Assembly: GCF_949987535.1 (NCBI RefSeq)
Contig: NC_080078.1
Span: 47,766,207 to 47,830,206, forward strand
Source of the DNA: Balaenoptera acutorostrata
Lineage: Eukaryota; Chordata; Mammalia; Artiodactyla; Balaenopteridae
Direction of reading: 5' to 3'
Length of the DNA stretch: 64,000 nt
A program made the position numbers and the translations under genes. The notes beneath the pieces were generated by a model. The model was not told the origin of the DNA. It ran no database searches and saw only the letters and a program-made list of their open reading frames with translations. Below are positions 49,851-59,914 of the stretch, in pieces (the first letter of the stretch is position 1; every line of letters starts with the position of its first letter).

Positions 49851-50426
49851 TATACAAGTATATAAAGGTATATATGTGTATATATATTTATATATACACA
49901 CAGTATATAAGTACATATAAAATGAAAGCATAAAAATATGGATAAGAAATTACATGCCAATTCTTGACGGAAAATACCTATTCAAAGAGAGGGGAATAGG
50001 TTTCTGTATGTGTACAAAGAGACAAAATTTATCAGTAATATCACATACACATGAGATCCGAAATTAATATGGCAAAATGTTAATATAAATTAAACTTTGT
50101 TAACGAGTTCATGTTTTTGCTATGATATCGATTACTATTTAATATATTTTAATATTTTTTCAAATAAAAAACACACTCTTTAGGGAAAATATTAAATCCA
50201 ATCATTAATAAATTCCATCTGCACTAGGACTGATAAAAATATTGACATAGGAGAAAAAAGTGAATGTTTAACTATTACATAATAATGCATTTTCTTCAGA
50301 TAAAATAGATGTAAATGTGAATTAAAATAGTCTTAGGTTTAACTCTATCAGTAAAATAGAGGCAAAAATCACCATTAGTAAAATTAAAATACATATGATA
50401 ATCTGAGAATAATTACAAGAAATATG
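49851..50426. other. AT-rich sequence with TATA/TATG simple repeats
   Basis: A dinucleotide-like TA/TG tract lies at about 49845-49910. The rest is AT-rich and unassigned. Confidence 0.5.
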
Positions 50427-50798
50427 TGTTATGGACTGAATATGTCCTCCCATATGTTGAAGCCCTAACCCCCAATGGGAAGGTATTTGGAGGTGGGGCT
50501 TTTTGGAGGTATTGGATTTAGATAAGGTCATGAGTGTGAGCCCCCATAATGGGATTAGTGTCCTTATAGGAAGATAAAGAGACCAGAGCTCTCTTTTTCT
50601 CCCAGCTACTATGTGAGAACACAGCAAGAAGGCAGCTGTCTGCAAGCCAGCCAGGAAGAAATACCTTATCAGGAACCAAAACTGCCAGCATCTTGATCTT
50701 GGACTTCCCAGTCATCAGAACTGTGAGAAATAAACGCCTGGTGTTTAAGCCACCCAGTCTATGGTATTTTGTTACAGTAGCCTGAGCTGACTAAGTCA
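50427..50798 (+). mobile_element. MaLR (MST/MLT1-like) solo LTR
   Basis: It begins 'tgttatggactgaatatgtc', passes 'gggattagtgtccttatag', 'ttgatcttggacttcccag' and 'aagccacccagtctatgg', and ends 'gactaagtca'. This is a complete LTR layout with no internal region. It is an old endogenous relic with no coding capacity. Confidence 0.85.
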
Positions 50799-51130
50799 AT
50801 GAGATAAAAACATATTTTATATGTTAATCACTCATAAATATTATAAATTGGGTACAGGAAACTTGATAGAAAAATGTTTTTTAGGTTATAACCTTATAAT
50901 TCACAACAAAAAAATTGTAACTGCCAGTAGGCCTGTACAAAAAAATTACATCTTATTAATAACCAAAGAAGTAGAACTTGTTATTTTCACCTATAATTTA
51001 TAACTATAACTTTATCTTATCAAATAAGCAAAGTCAAAACAAAAATATATAATATTAAAGGCCAATAAGATGTGCTAATTTCATAAGCAAATATTCTGAA
51101 AAAAATAAGAGTTTTAAAAAGTTCTATGTA
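50799..51130. other. AT-rich unassigned sequence
   Basis: No gene or confident repeat recognised. Confidence 0.45.
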
Positions 51131-51133
51131 TGT

Positions 51134-51850
51134 CACTACCCTTAGGATGGCCACTAACAAAAAAGAGAAAGCAAGTGTTGGTGAGGATATGGAGAAATTG
51201 GAACTCTCGTGCATTGCTGATGGGAATGTGAAATGGTATAGTTGCTATGGAAAACAGTATGGAAGTTCCTCAAAAAAGTTAAAAAACAGAATGATCATAT
51301 AATCCAGAAATTCCACTACTTATAGGTATATAAGAATAAGAATTGAAAGCAGGATCTTGTAGAGATATTTTCACAGCCAGGTTTACTGTAGCATTATTCA
51401 CAATAGCCGAGAGGTGGAAGCAACCCAAGTGCTCATGAATGGATGAATGGATAAAGAAAACATGGTGCATACATACAGTGGAATATTATTCAAACTTAAA
51501 AGAAGAGGGAAATTCTCATACATGCCACAACGTGGATGAATCTTGAGGATATTACGCAAGGGAGTAAGCCAGTCACAAAAAGACAAATTCTGTATGATTC
51601 TACTCATATGAGGTATCTAAAGTAGTTAAATTCATAGAAACAGAAAGTAGAATTGTGGTTGCCAGGGGCTGGGGGGATGGGGAAAATGAAAGTTGTTTAG
51701 AGTTTCAATTTTGCAAGATGAAAAAATGTTTAAAACACCTGTTATACAACAATGTAAATACACTTAAAACTACTGAACTGTACACTTAAAAATGGTTAAA
51801 AAGGTAAATTTTATGCTATGGTTTTTTTCACCACCATTAAAAAAAAAATC
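51134..51850 (+). mobile_element. Old L1M 3' end, sense
   Basis: Colinear with the L1 ORF2 end and 3' UTR: 'gatatggagaaattggaact', 'aacagtatggaagttcctc', 'cacaatagccgagaggtgga', 'ttgccaggggctgggggg' and a final 'aactgtacacttaaaaatgg' before an A run. Confidence 0.9.
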
Positions 51851-51879
51851 TCTATGTATGTCAATGTCTTTGAAACTGT

Positions 51880-52200
51880 AATTCCAAATCTAGAAACGTA
51901 ATATGGAGAAATAATTATAAATGAGTGAAGGTGATCAAAAAACAAAAAAGAAAAGAAAAGAACAATCAAACATACACAAAGACATGGCTACAAGGCTCTT
52001 CACCTTAATTTAGCGTATACTGGAAAAGAGAAAACAACAACTGAAGCATTTAATCCATGGGAAGAGTTAAATTGATTATGGTACATTCATACAATAGAAT
52101 ACTCTGCATCAATTGGAAATGGTATTTAAAATAAGTGTATAGGAAAAGAGAAAATGCTTGTAACATAATATTATCTGATTTTTCTGTAAACATGTATTTG
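51880..52200 (+). mobile_element. Second old L1M-like 3' fragment, sense
   Basis: 'gattatggtacattcataca' and 'atagaatactctgcatcaat' follow an old L1 3' region. The interior carries an A-rich simple stretch. Confidence 0.55.
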
Positions 52201-52257
52201 TTTTATTATTGGTAGAGGAAGAAGGGCAGGAGGCTATTTTAAGAATATCTTCCTCAG

Positions 52258-52583
52258 GGGCTTTCCTGGTGGCACAGTGGTTAAGAATCCACCTGCCAAT
52301 GCAGGGGACACGGGTTCGAGCCCTAGTCCGGGAAGATCCCACATGCCGCGGAGCAACTAAGCCCAAGCACCACAACTACTGAGCCTGCGCTCTAGAGCCC
52401 GTGAACCACAACTACTGAAGCCCGCATGCCTAGAGCCCGTGCTCTGCAACAAGAGAAGCCACCGCAATTAGAAGCCCACGCACTGCAACAAAGAGTAGCC
52501 CCTGTTCGCCACAACTAGAGAAAGCCCGTGCGCAGAGACGAGAACCCAACACAGACAAAAATGAATAAATTAAAAAAAAAAAA
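52258..52583 (+). mobile_element. CHR-type SINE, sense
   Basis: Complete SINE with intact B box ('gggttcgagcc') and an A-rich tail. A 17-bp duplication with one mismatch, aagaataWcttcctcag, lies at 52241-52257 and 52584-52600. Confidence 0.95.
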
Positions 52584-52602
52584 AAGAATAACTTCCTCAG
52601 TA

Positions 52603-53065
52603 CAGGCATTTTTTGCACTTCACAGATGTGGTTTTGTTTTGTTTTGTTTTTTAACAAATTGAAGGTTTGTGGCAACCCTGTGACAAACAAGTCAATCAGT
52701 ACCATTTTTCCAATAGCATTTGCTCACTGTGAGTCTCTGTTTTTCATTTTGGTATTTCTTACAATATTTCAAACTTTTTCATTATTACTGCATTTGTTAT
52801 GGTGATGTTACCACTGCAAAAAGATTATGATTTGCTGAAGGCTCAGGCGATGGTTAACAATTTGAGCAATAAAGTGTTTTTTAATTAAGGTATGCACATT
52901 TTTTTAAGACATAATGTTATCGTATACTTAAAAGACTACAGTATAGTATAAACATACTTTTATATGCACTGGGAAACAAAAAGTTCATGTGGCACACTTT
53001 ATTTTGATATTTGCTTTATTGCATTGGTCTGGAACCTAACCCACAATATCTCCAAGGTATGCCTG
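52603..53065 (-). mobile_element. Tigger1-derived MITE
   Basis: The ends form an inverted repeat ('caggcattttttgcacttca' and 'ctccaaggtatgcctg') flanked by TA at 52601-52602 and 53066-53067. The interior ('caaattgaaggtttgtggca', 'tgctgaaggctcaggcgatg', 'tatgcactgggaaacaaaaa') is typical of Tigger1 termini joined together. Confidence 0.9.
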
Positions 53066-53347
53066 TATGGTTTTTTTTTACCAGCACAGAACCCTGTGAG
53101 TTTCAACCCTTTAAACATGTATTATCTATAGGTTGCATTTGGTCACAAATCACTTGCTTATCTTTTATTGTTGCTGTATACTGTTTGTTTTTTGCTTTTG
53201 AACTTGTCACATATATCTGTATTCTCTCCCTAACAAGACTGTAAAGTCTTTTAAGGCTAGAGCTTCTAGTAGTATAAGCACTGTTCTCTGATTGTTTTCT
53301 ATTATGTCCATCTATAACTGAGTGAGGCTTATGTATAAGAAAATAGG

Positions 53348-53442
53348 GGGGCGGCCCGCGCGGGTCCCGCGTGCCGGTCCCAGGCTCAGACCGGCCCGAG
53401 CAGGTTTGGGGTCAGGCGGCGGCGCCGCCCCCGGGCCCGGCC
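53348..53442 (+). other. CpG-rich 5' UTR of the ADI1 retrocopy
   Basis: About 95 nt of very GC-rich sequence with many intact CpG dinucleotides runs from the 5' target-site duplication to the start codon. It comes from the source gene's first exon. It could supply some promoter activity of its own, but no TATA or initiator element is evident. Confidence 0.65.
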
Positions 53443-53982
53443 ATGGTGCAGGCCTGGTACATGGACAAGTCGGCTGACGACCCGCGGCGGCCCCACCGCG
53501 GGGAGCCCGCGCTCCCGGTCGGCCTGGAGCAGCTGCGCGGGCTCGGGGTCCTTTACTGGGAGCTGGATGCTGACAAATATGAGAATGATCCAGAATTAGA
53601 AAAGATCCGAAAAGAGAGAAACTACTCCTGGATGGACGTAATAACCATATGCAAAGACAAACTACCAAATTACGAAGAAAAGATTAAGATGCTTTATGAG
53701 GAGCATTTACACCTGGATGATGAGATTCGCTACATCCTGGACGGCAGTGGGTACTTCGACGTAAGGGATAAAGAGGACAAGTGGATCCGGATCTTCATGG
53801 AGAAGGGAGACATGATCACTCTCCCCGCCGGGATATACCACCGCTTCACGCTGGACGAGAAGAACTACGTGAAGGCCATGCGGCTGTTTGTGGGAGACCC
53901 AGTGTGGACGGCGTACAACCGGCCGGCTGACCACTTCGAGGCCCGCGGGCAGTACCTAGAGTTTCTGGCACAGACGGCCTAG
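53443..53982 (+). CDS. ADI1: Intact intronless retrocopy of acireductone dioxygenase (ADI1-like), 179 aa
   Basis: The product would be a cupin-fold metal dioxygenase of the methionine salvage pathway. With Fe2+ the family converts acireductone and O2 to 2-keto-4-methylthiobutyrate and formate; with Ni2+ it makes CO, formate and methylthiopropionate. Vertebrate ADI1 is cytosolic and nuclear and also binds the MMP14 cytoplasmic tail. The 179-residue length equals human ADI1 as I remember it, and the ends (MVQAWYMD..., ...FLAQTA) match the family. The metal ligands are all present: His88 and His90 in [12 protein letters not shown], Glu94, and His133 in PAGIYHRF. There is no stop or frameshift and no intron, although vertebrate ADI1 is multi-exon. 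I chose the ATG at 53443 (ccATGg context) because the in-frame GTG at 53371 adds only a GC-rich UTR translation. A 5' UTR, 3' UTR, poly(A) and target-site duplication surround it, so it is an L1-mediated retrocopy. Whether it is expressed cannot be told from sequence; it may be a young processed pseudogene or a functional retrogene. Confidence 0.93.
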   Translation: MVQAWYMDKSADDPRRPHRGEPALPVGLEQLRGLGVLYWELDADKYENDPELEKIRKERNYSWMDVITICKDKLPNYEEKIKMLYEEHLHLDDEIRYILDGSGYFDVRDKEDKWIRIFMEKGDMITLPAGIYHRFTLDEKNYVKAMRLFVGDPVWTAYNRPADHFEARGQYLEFLAQTA

Positions 53983-54867
53983 CGGTGCCCTGGGGCCTGG
54001 CGCACCCTGGCCCCCCCTTGTGAAGGTCCCAGACCTGATGGCAGCAGAAAATCAGTCGTATTCTCTTTGCTTTTGTGTTGTAGACTTGAGGCTAGGTGAG
54101 CTTTCCTCTGCAAGATTGTTGCATCAGAATATGTTTTAATGGGAGCAGCTGTAGAACCGGTTTGTACGTGGAAGCACCTGTGGAGATCTGGGCAAATCCG
54201 CTCATTTTCTCTGATTCAGGATTAGTGGTCAGTGGCCCTGTGTCAGCTCGTGCCTTCAGCTGTGACCCAGTGAGTTTCAGCGCCCCAAACGCAGCCACTT
54301 AGCTGCCCCATCTGGACCTGATTCTTGGACTTTAAGCAGATACCAGGCGAGGCCACGCCTGCCCTGTGCGGAGGAGTGACAGTGGATGACAGGAGTGGAC
54401 AGAGAGAAGACGCTTTTCTCCCAAAACACGGGGGAAGCTGGGTAGGGGATGCTGTGGGGGACAAGCTGGCATGTTAGGGGGACCCTCGCTTGATTATGCC
54501 ACGTTCTTGTTCAAGATAAAGTAGCTGCCCTAATGTTAGGCTTGTGGCTTGGAGTTACCTTATATTCTGGTACATATGGTTCCTTAAAATCATCCCCTTT
54601 AGATCCTTTGTGGGATTGTACGTGTGTATAATTAATTATTTTATCTGGGTTATTACTTGTTCCAGGTGAGATTTCTAGGTTAAACTCCGTACAGTAAATC
54701 TCTTTTACAATCAAGCCTTTGAATTTTAACAGAATAACTTGTACCTTTTTTTTTTAGTTAACAATTCTGAGATACAGTTATACCTAATTCGTTATAACCA
54801 TAGAAAAACCCCTAAATTAACCTCATGTTTGAAGGGAAGTTTGCTTTAAGTATTTTTTTTAAACTGG

Positions 54868-54873
54868 ATTAAA
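54868..54873 (+). terminator. ATTAAA polyadenylation signal of the ADI1 retrocopy
   Basis: The common variant hexamer ATTAAA lies about 12 nt upstream of the A tract that begins at 54886. This spacing fits the cleavage site of the parental transcript having been copied into the genome. Confidence 0.75.
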
Positions 54874-54905
54874 AATCTTTATGTTAAAAAAAAAAAGAAA
54901 ATAGG

Positions 54906-55427
54906 ATCAGGCAGAAAGAATACAGAATATTAAACCAACATATGTAAATTTTATACCTATTATGTGCAAGACAAGGCCAGTTACTAAAGATATTATAAAG
55001 AGTATCTTTATATTGTTGTTGTCTTCAAAGAGTTTATTATCTTGTTAGGGAAGCTATATACATATAACAGACAAGTTAAACCCTGAGAAGAACATGTGAT
55101 TTATATTAAGTTGCCAAAATGTAATAAAACAAGTTATTGATACTTTTATTCTCCATACCCAGTGTATGAAAATATAATGAAATGGCCTAAAATAATATAA
55201 TGATTTTCTAAAATGCTTATCTGTACCCTTGGCTGTTTTGTTCACACATGAAATCTGAGGATAATTAAAATTCATGTCATTTTTGGAATGTTAGGAACAA
55301 ATCAAATATGTGAAAATCTTCCAAGAGTTTAAAAGCAAAATTCCCAAAGGGATTCACTAAAATTGTACTGTCAACAAATATCTGAGTTTGGAGTTTTAGC
55401 TCACTTTGCTGGCAGGAAAAAGACAAA
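54906..55427. other. Unique AT-rich sequence
   Basis: No gene or confident repeat recognised. Confidence 0.45.
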
Positions 55428-55545
55428 AAAGAGGGAAAGAAGAAAGAAAGAAGGGAAACAAGAAAGGGAGGGAGGAAGAGAGGGAGAGGAGGGAAGGGAA
55501 GGGAAGAAGGAAGAAAGGAATGGAGGTGGGGAAAGAAAAGAGAAA
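55428..55545. repeat. Purine-rich (GGAA/GAAA/GGGA)n tract
   Basis: Mixed GAAA, GGAA and GGGA units form a low-complexity purine strand. The open frames across it are artefacts. Confidence 0.92.
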
Positions 55546-55806
55546 AATCCCTCTCTGTCCAATCAGGATTTTATCTCCATCACACCACTCAAACTCCTGC
55601 CAGCAATCCACCCATGACCTCCATATTGCTAAATCTAGTGGCCATTCTCAATCTTCAGCTTACTTTATCCCACAACAGAATTTCATACAGTGATCACTCC
55701 CTCCTCAAAATACTTTCTTCACCAAGACACTGCCCTTCCTTGGTTTTCTTACTGTATCACTGGTCATTTTTTCTTAGCCTCTTTATGTAGTTCCTGAACT
55801 TCTCCC

Positions 55807-55834
55807 TGACCTCTTAATGGTGACCTCTTAATGG
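55807..55834. repeat. Perfect 14-bp tandem duplication
   Basis: The unit tgacctcttaatgg occurs twice, at 55807-55820 and 55821-55834. Confidence 0.97.
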
Positions 55835-56301
55835 CTTAGACCTCCATGTGCTCTTCTGTCTATATTCACCCCCTCTTAGTGTCGTCTGTCCTCAAGACTT
55901 TAAATACCACCTACTCGCCAACAATTCTCAAATTCTGCCTTTTGCCCAGACCTATTTCCTGACTTATATAGCCTGACTTTTATATAGCCTGTAGCTGGAT
56001 GTTTAATAGTCTTCTCAAACTTGACTACACATGAATTCCTGACCCAAACTTGAAAACCTGCTCTTCCTATGGCCATTTCCATATCAGCTGATAGCAGCTC
56101 CATCCTTCCAGATGCTCAGACCAAATCTCTTGGAGCCATCTTAACTTATTTCTGTTGGTTCTACCTTCAAAATACGTATAAAACCTGAACTCCTTTTGCC
56201 ACTTCACCTGCCATCTTGACTGAGCCAATCACACGTCGCACCTGTATGACTCCAGCAGCATCCTGCTTCCGCCCTCGCCATGCCAAGCATCAACCCCACA
56301 C

Positions 56302-56338
56302 AGATTAGTCTGGCTACAAAGATTAGCCAGACTAATCT
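56302..56338. repeat. Perfect 15-bp inverted repeat with 7-nt loop
   Basis: agattagtctggcta (56302-56316) and tagccagactaatct (56324-56338) are exact reverse complements separated by caaagat. The right arm fits the L2 consensus order, while the left arm does not. Confidence 0.97.
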
Positions 56339-56965
56339 TTTAGAAACTTAAATTAAATCATGCTACTCCTTTGCTCAAACAACTGCAATGGCTCCCATTT
56401 CACCTGGAGTTAAACTCAGATATCCTACGATGGCTGACAAGGCCCTATATAGTCTGCTGAAACCTCCTGCTCTGACCCTAAACAGCCACCTTATCTCACT
56501 GAACTCATCTTCACTTTGTTCCCTTGACCTTATCCACAAAGCTCTCCAGGGAGTTCCTTGCCTGCTCCAGCTGATTCCTATGTCTGAAATGATCCTTCCC
56601 CAGATTATCTGCTTGGTTCACTCCTTTATCTCCTTCAAGTCTTTGCTCAAATCTCTCCTCCTCAGCGAGACCTCTTCTGAGCCTCTATTTCTTATTTAAT
56701 ACTGGAGTCCACCCACTCGCTCCTTAATCTGTTCTATTTTTTCCTCTGTTCATAGCTTTCATTAGTTTCAAGCATGCTATATAATCTAAATTGTTTATAT
56801 ATTCATGGTAATTGTGTGTTGTATAGCTCTCCCTATCCTCTTGCTAAAATATCATCTTCGTAAGGTCAGGGATCTTCTCCTGTTTTTTTTCACTGATGTA
56901 TCCATCCCCTGTTCCCATAGCAGTCCTTGGCACATAGCAGACACTGAATAAACATGTATAAAAAA

Positions 56966-58160
56966 CAAATAGAGTATAGTGAGGAACATAACAACATGAG
57001 ATGGAAGAGGCTGGTCTGTGCTTTTAAGTCTGAGTTATAAATCATGAAATTCCCCAGAACTTGTTCTTATTCATAGTGCTGTATGTGGAAAAATGTCCAT
57101 AGTATGAAATGATATAAAGCCATCACAGTTTACACATGCAAACTCATGCAGCAGTAATGATATCAAAAGTAGAGAAGCAGTGCCCTTTTGTTCATGATTA
57201 AGTAGGTAAATAACTTTTTTCCCAAGAGTCATGCAAAATCCTATATGAGGAAGGATTATTATTTAATAAAAAGACTCCCAGAGCCCCTCAATGTTATCAT
57301 ATTGGAAAGAATTACTCATTGTGCTGCTGAAAGAGGTATCTAATTTAGGGAGATCTCATTTACTCATAGATTGTTTTGTTATAGATGTTTTAAATTACAG
57401 TTCCTTAAAACTTCAGGGCAAAACATGGTTCAAGTTTACCATGCAGAGCAGGCATGGTGATTTCCAAATCAGAGTCACAACAATAAAACCATTCAGGATA
57501 AGTGACTTGTGCTGACACCGTGTAATTGTGCAAATGCTTCTCCAATTCAGGGTGTGTGCTTGAAATTAATTTTATTAATTTGGTTGCATGTTCCTCTCAC
57601 CATATAGTTACAACAGAGGGACATCACTGGCTCTTGCTGTCTGGGTCAGGCTACGTGTAGCAATGGTAAAATTTCAATAAGCAAATGATGGTTCTGGAAC
57701 TAACTGGAGACTCAGAGAGGCATGTGTATCTGATTGGAACTCTCTTTTCCTTCCTGGACCTGAAGTGGCATGCCCGTCTCCCTGTGGTACAGACAAGCCC
57801 AGGAGACCTCGAAACTCAGCAACTCCATTTCCTGTCCCTCGGCAGCTTGGAGCATCAGGAGAAAAAAGAGGTGAGGCCATGGCAGACTCAGCTTGTGGTG
57901 GTGAGGCTGACCCTACAGAAGACTTTACCAGGCTGCAGTGCAGTGACTGGGGAGGCGCAGCTGAGAACAGGAAGCCGTCACAGTGCACTCAGGCTCCAAG
58001 CCTGACAAGAGCATGTCTAGACTGAGTCAGTGAGAAGAAACCAGCAAAAAAGAGAAGCAGGGGCTTATGGGTAAAGAGACCACCCACTATCTAACCCCAA
58101 AGTACTCCTGTGGAGAAGACTTGCTCTCTTTCTGATTTAGGTAACAAAACATTGCCATTT
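56966..58160. other. Unique non-coding sequence
   Basis: No gene or confident repeat recognised. Overlapping open frames on both strands at 57674-58025 lack motifs. Confidence 0.45.
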
Positions 58161-58164
58161 GACT

Positions 58165-58278
58165 GGTCCAAGGCTTGGAGGTCTGGTTTTCCTCTTCGTT
58201 CTTCCTATGCATGATTTTTGGCAAGACTCAGTCTCTTTGGGCCTCATTTTCTTTACATTTTAAATAAAAGAGCTAAAA
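58165..58278 (+). repeat. MIR SINE, sense
   Basis: 'ggcaagactcagtctctttg' and 'ggcctcattttctttacatt' mark a MIR. Confidence 0.6.
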
Positions 58279-58489
58279 ACAGGCCTTTTCCCTGTTTTGT
58301 TTTTTTGCAGTTTGAATATTCTGTGACTTCATGAGACAAGTCCAATGGTGATGCTCAAGATGGTAGTCCTCTCTGATTGTACTCATGAAACAAAACAAGG
58401 AAGATGTCATTCTGGTGAGTATGCAATTGTTCCTGCTGGTATTCAAGAAATGCTAACTGTCTGACCAGTATTAGCTCATCTACCGTTCC

Positions 58490-58645
58490 ACCCATTTTTT
58501 TCTGTTCTATTTACTTCCTAGAACAGATATTTCTTTTGCCACTATAATACTCACTTTACTGTTCTGTAATTGTGTGACCCCTATGAGTCAATTGAGGGCA
58601 AAGACCTCTCCATCCCTAGTGCTAGGCACATAGTAGACACCAAAA
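58490..58645 (+). mobile_element. L2 LINE terminus, sense
   Basis: 'gagtcaattgagggcaaaga' and 'agtgctaggcacatagtaga' mark an L2 3' end. Confidence 0.65.
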
Positions 58646-59070
58646 ACCACATATGCACATGTATAGGTACACAGACCTTAAGGTGGGAAATGAATTTTTG
58701 TAACATGCTAGTGTCCTGGCCACTTTGCCTTGTTATCTTCCTAATAGTCCCCAAACTGAAGGACCTCCCCTCCCCTGCCAAAAGTCAAAAAAGCATCCAC
58801 TGTGACTATCTTTCCAGAAAAGTGAATGGACATCTCTAGATCTGACAAATGGGCCAATAAAATTCTCTACTGGAGACCTTAAGGTAGAAATGAGAACCTG
58901 GGTTTCTGAGCTTAAAGGAAGCTGCCACGATTGCTCTGAGTAATTTCATTTCTTTCTTTTCCTTCTCTCTCTTTATAACTTCCTACCCTTACCTCATTTC
59001 CTCATTTATAAACTGGGGTTTAATACTACCAATCTGAGAACTACAAGTTAAAAATAGCACCAGGGCTGGC
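58646..59070. other. Mostly unique sequence with a MIR scrap
   Basis: A MIR-like piece is present at about 58985-59060 ('ctcatttcctcatttataaa'). No gene recognised. Confidence 0.4.
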
Positions 59071-59071
59071 A

Positions 59072-59311
59072 TTCATTTATTCCTTATTTCAATGACATCA
59101 GACATGTTTAGAGAACCTATGATTTCCAGGCACTGGATTGGGTGGTGGGAATAAAACATTAACCAGTTGGACACAGTACCCCTCCTCACAGAACCTAGGC
59201 ACTAGTAAAGGATAGGGACAAGTTATAGCCCAGGTAAAAAGGTGTATGATGGAAGAGTGGGGTAATGTGGGAAGAGGCCCTATCCAGCATTTGGGGTAGG
59301 GAGATGATCCC
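59072..59311 (-). mobile_element. L2 LINE, antisense, segment 1 of a nested array
   Basis: 'cattcatttattccttattt', 'tttccaggcactggattggg' and 'agtacccctcctcacagaac' are the reverse complement of the L2 terminus. The copy continues after the sense L2 at about 59915. Confidence 0.65.
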
Positions 59312-59912
59312 TTTAAAACATAAGTCAGAGCATGTGCCTCTTCTTCTCAAACCTCCCAATGACTCTCACTTTACTTAGAGTGAAAGCCCATGTCCTTACA
59401 GGGACCTATGAGGCTTTCTGTGGTCTGGGCCCTGACCATCTCTCTGACCTCATCCTTGTTTCTGCCCCCCACTGGTTCACTCCAGCCATTCTGGCCCCCT
59501 GCCATTCCTTAAACACAGAAGTGCATGCCTACCTCAGGGCCTTTGCACTTGCTGCTTCTTCTGTCTGAAATGTTCTTCTTCCAGACAGCCTCATAACTAG
59601 CCCCCCTCACTTCATGTAAGTCCCAACTCAAATGACGCCTTCTCAGTGAGGCCTTCCCTGGCCACTGTGCCTAAACTTCAACATCCCTAAACGCCAAGCT
59701 TTTATATTCTGCATCCTGCTTCATTTTTTTCTGCTTAGTACTTATCGCTACTATGTATTTTCCTGTTTATTGCCTGACGTGTCCACTAGCAGTGTAAGTT
59801 CCATGACAGAAGGGTCTTTTGTTTGTCTCGCTCACCGCAGTGTCCCCAGGGTCAAGACAAAGGCCTGGCACATCGTGGGCCCTCAATAAATATTCTGTGA
59901 ATGAAGAAATGG
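59312..59912 (+). mobile_element. L2 LINE 3' end, sense, nested in an antisense L2
   Basis: A well preserved L2 end: 'aacataagtcagagcatgtg', 'gggccctgaccatctctctg', 'cagggcctttgcacttgctg', 'gaggccttccctggccactg', 'aaaggcctggcacatcgtgg' and 'ccctcaataaat'. The 78-aa open frame at 59332-59568 is a translation of it. Confidence 0.85.
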
Positions 59913-59914
59913 AT

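Larger units (their letters stand above)
53337..54905 (+). mobile_element. Complete ADI1 processed-mRNA insertion with target-site duplications
   Basis: An 11-bp direct repeat, aagaaaatagg, lies at 53337-53347 and again at 54895-54905. Between the copies lie a very GC-rich 5' UTR of about 95 nt (53348-53442), the open frame (53443-53982), about 900 nt of 3' UTR, an ATTAAA poly(A) signal at 54868-54873 and an A tract beginning at 54886. This is the expected anatomy of L1-mediated retrotransposition of a mature mRNA, and the 5' end looks untruncated. The GC-rich segment stands out sharply from the AT-rich flanks because it carries the source gene's first-exon CpG island composition. Confidence 0.92.
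55590..56965 (+). mobile_element. Long L2 LINE copy, sense
   Basis: L2 can be followed from internal sequence ('atgacctccatattgctaaa', 'gatcactccctcctcaaaat', 'ggttctaccttcaaaatac') through 'caatggctcccatttcacc' to the terminus ('gtccttggcacatagcagac', 'actgaataaac'). About 1.4 kb is colinear. The 103-aa open frame at 56388-56699 lies inside it and is accidental. It contains a 14-bp tandem duplication (55807-55834) and a 15-bp hairpin (56302-56338). Confidence 0.8.

Noticed and set aside
53371..53442. N-terminal extension of the ADI1 frame from an upstream GTG
   Set aside because: GTG is not a normal mammalian start, the 24 added residues are a translation of the GC-rich 5' UTR, and ADI1 begins at the ATG at 53443.
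55363..55693. Lys/Glu/Gly-rich ORFs
   Set aside because: Same cause: a purine tract, running into L2 sequence.
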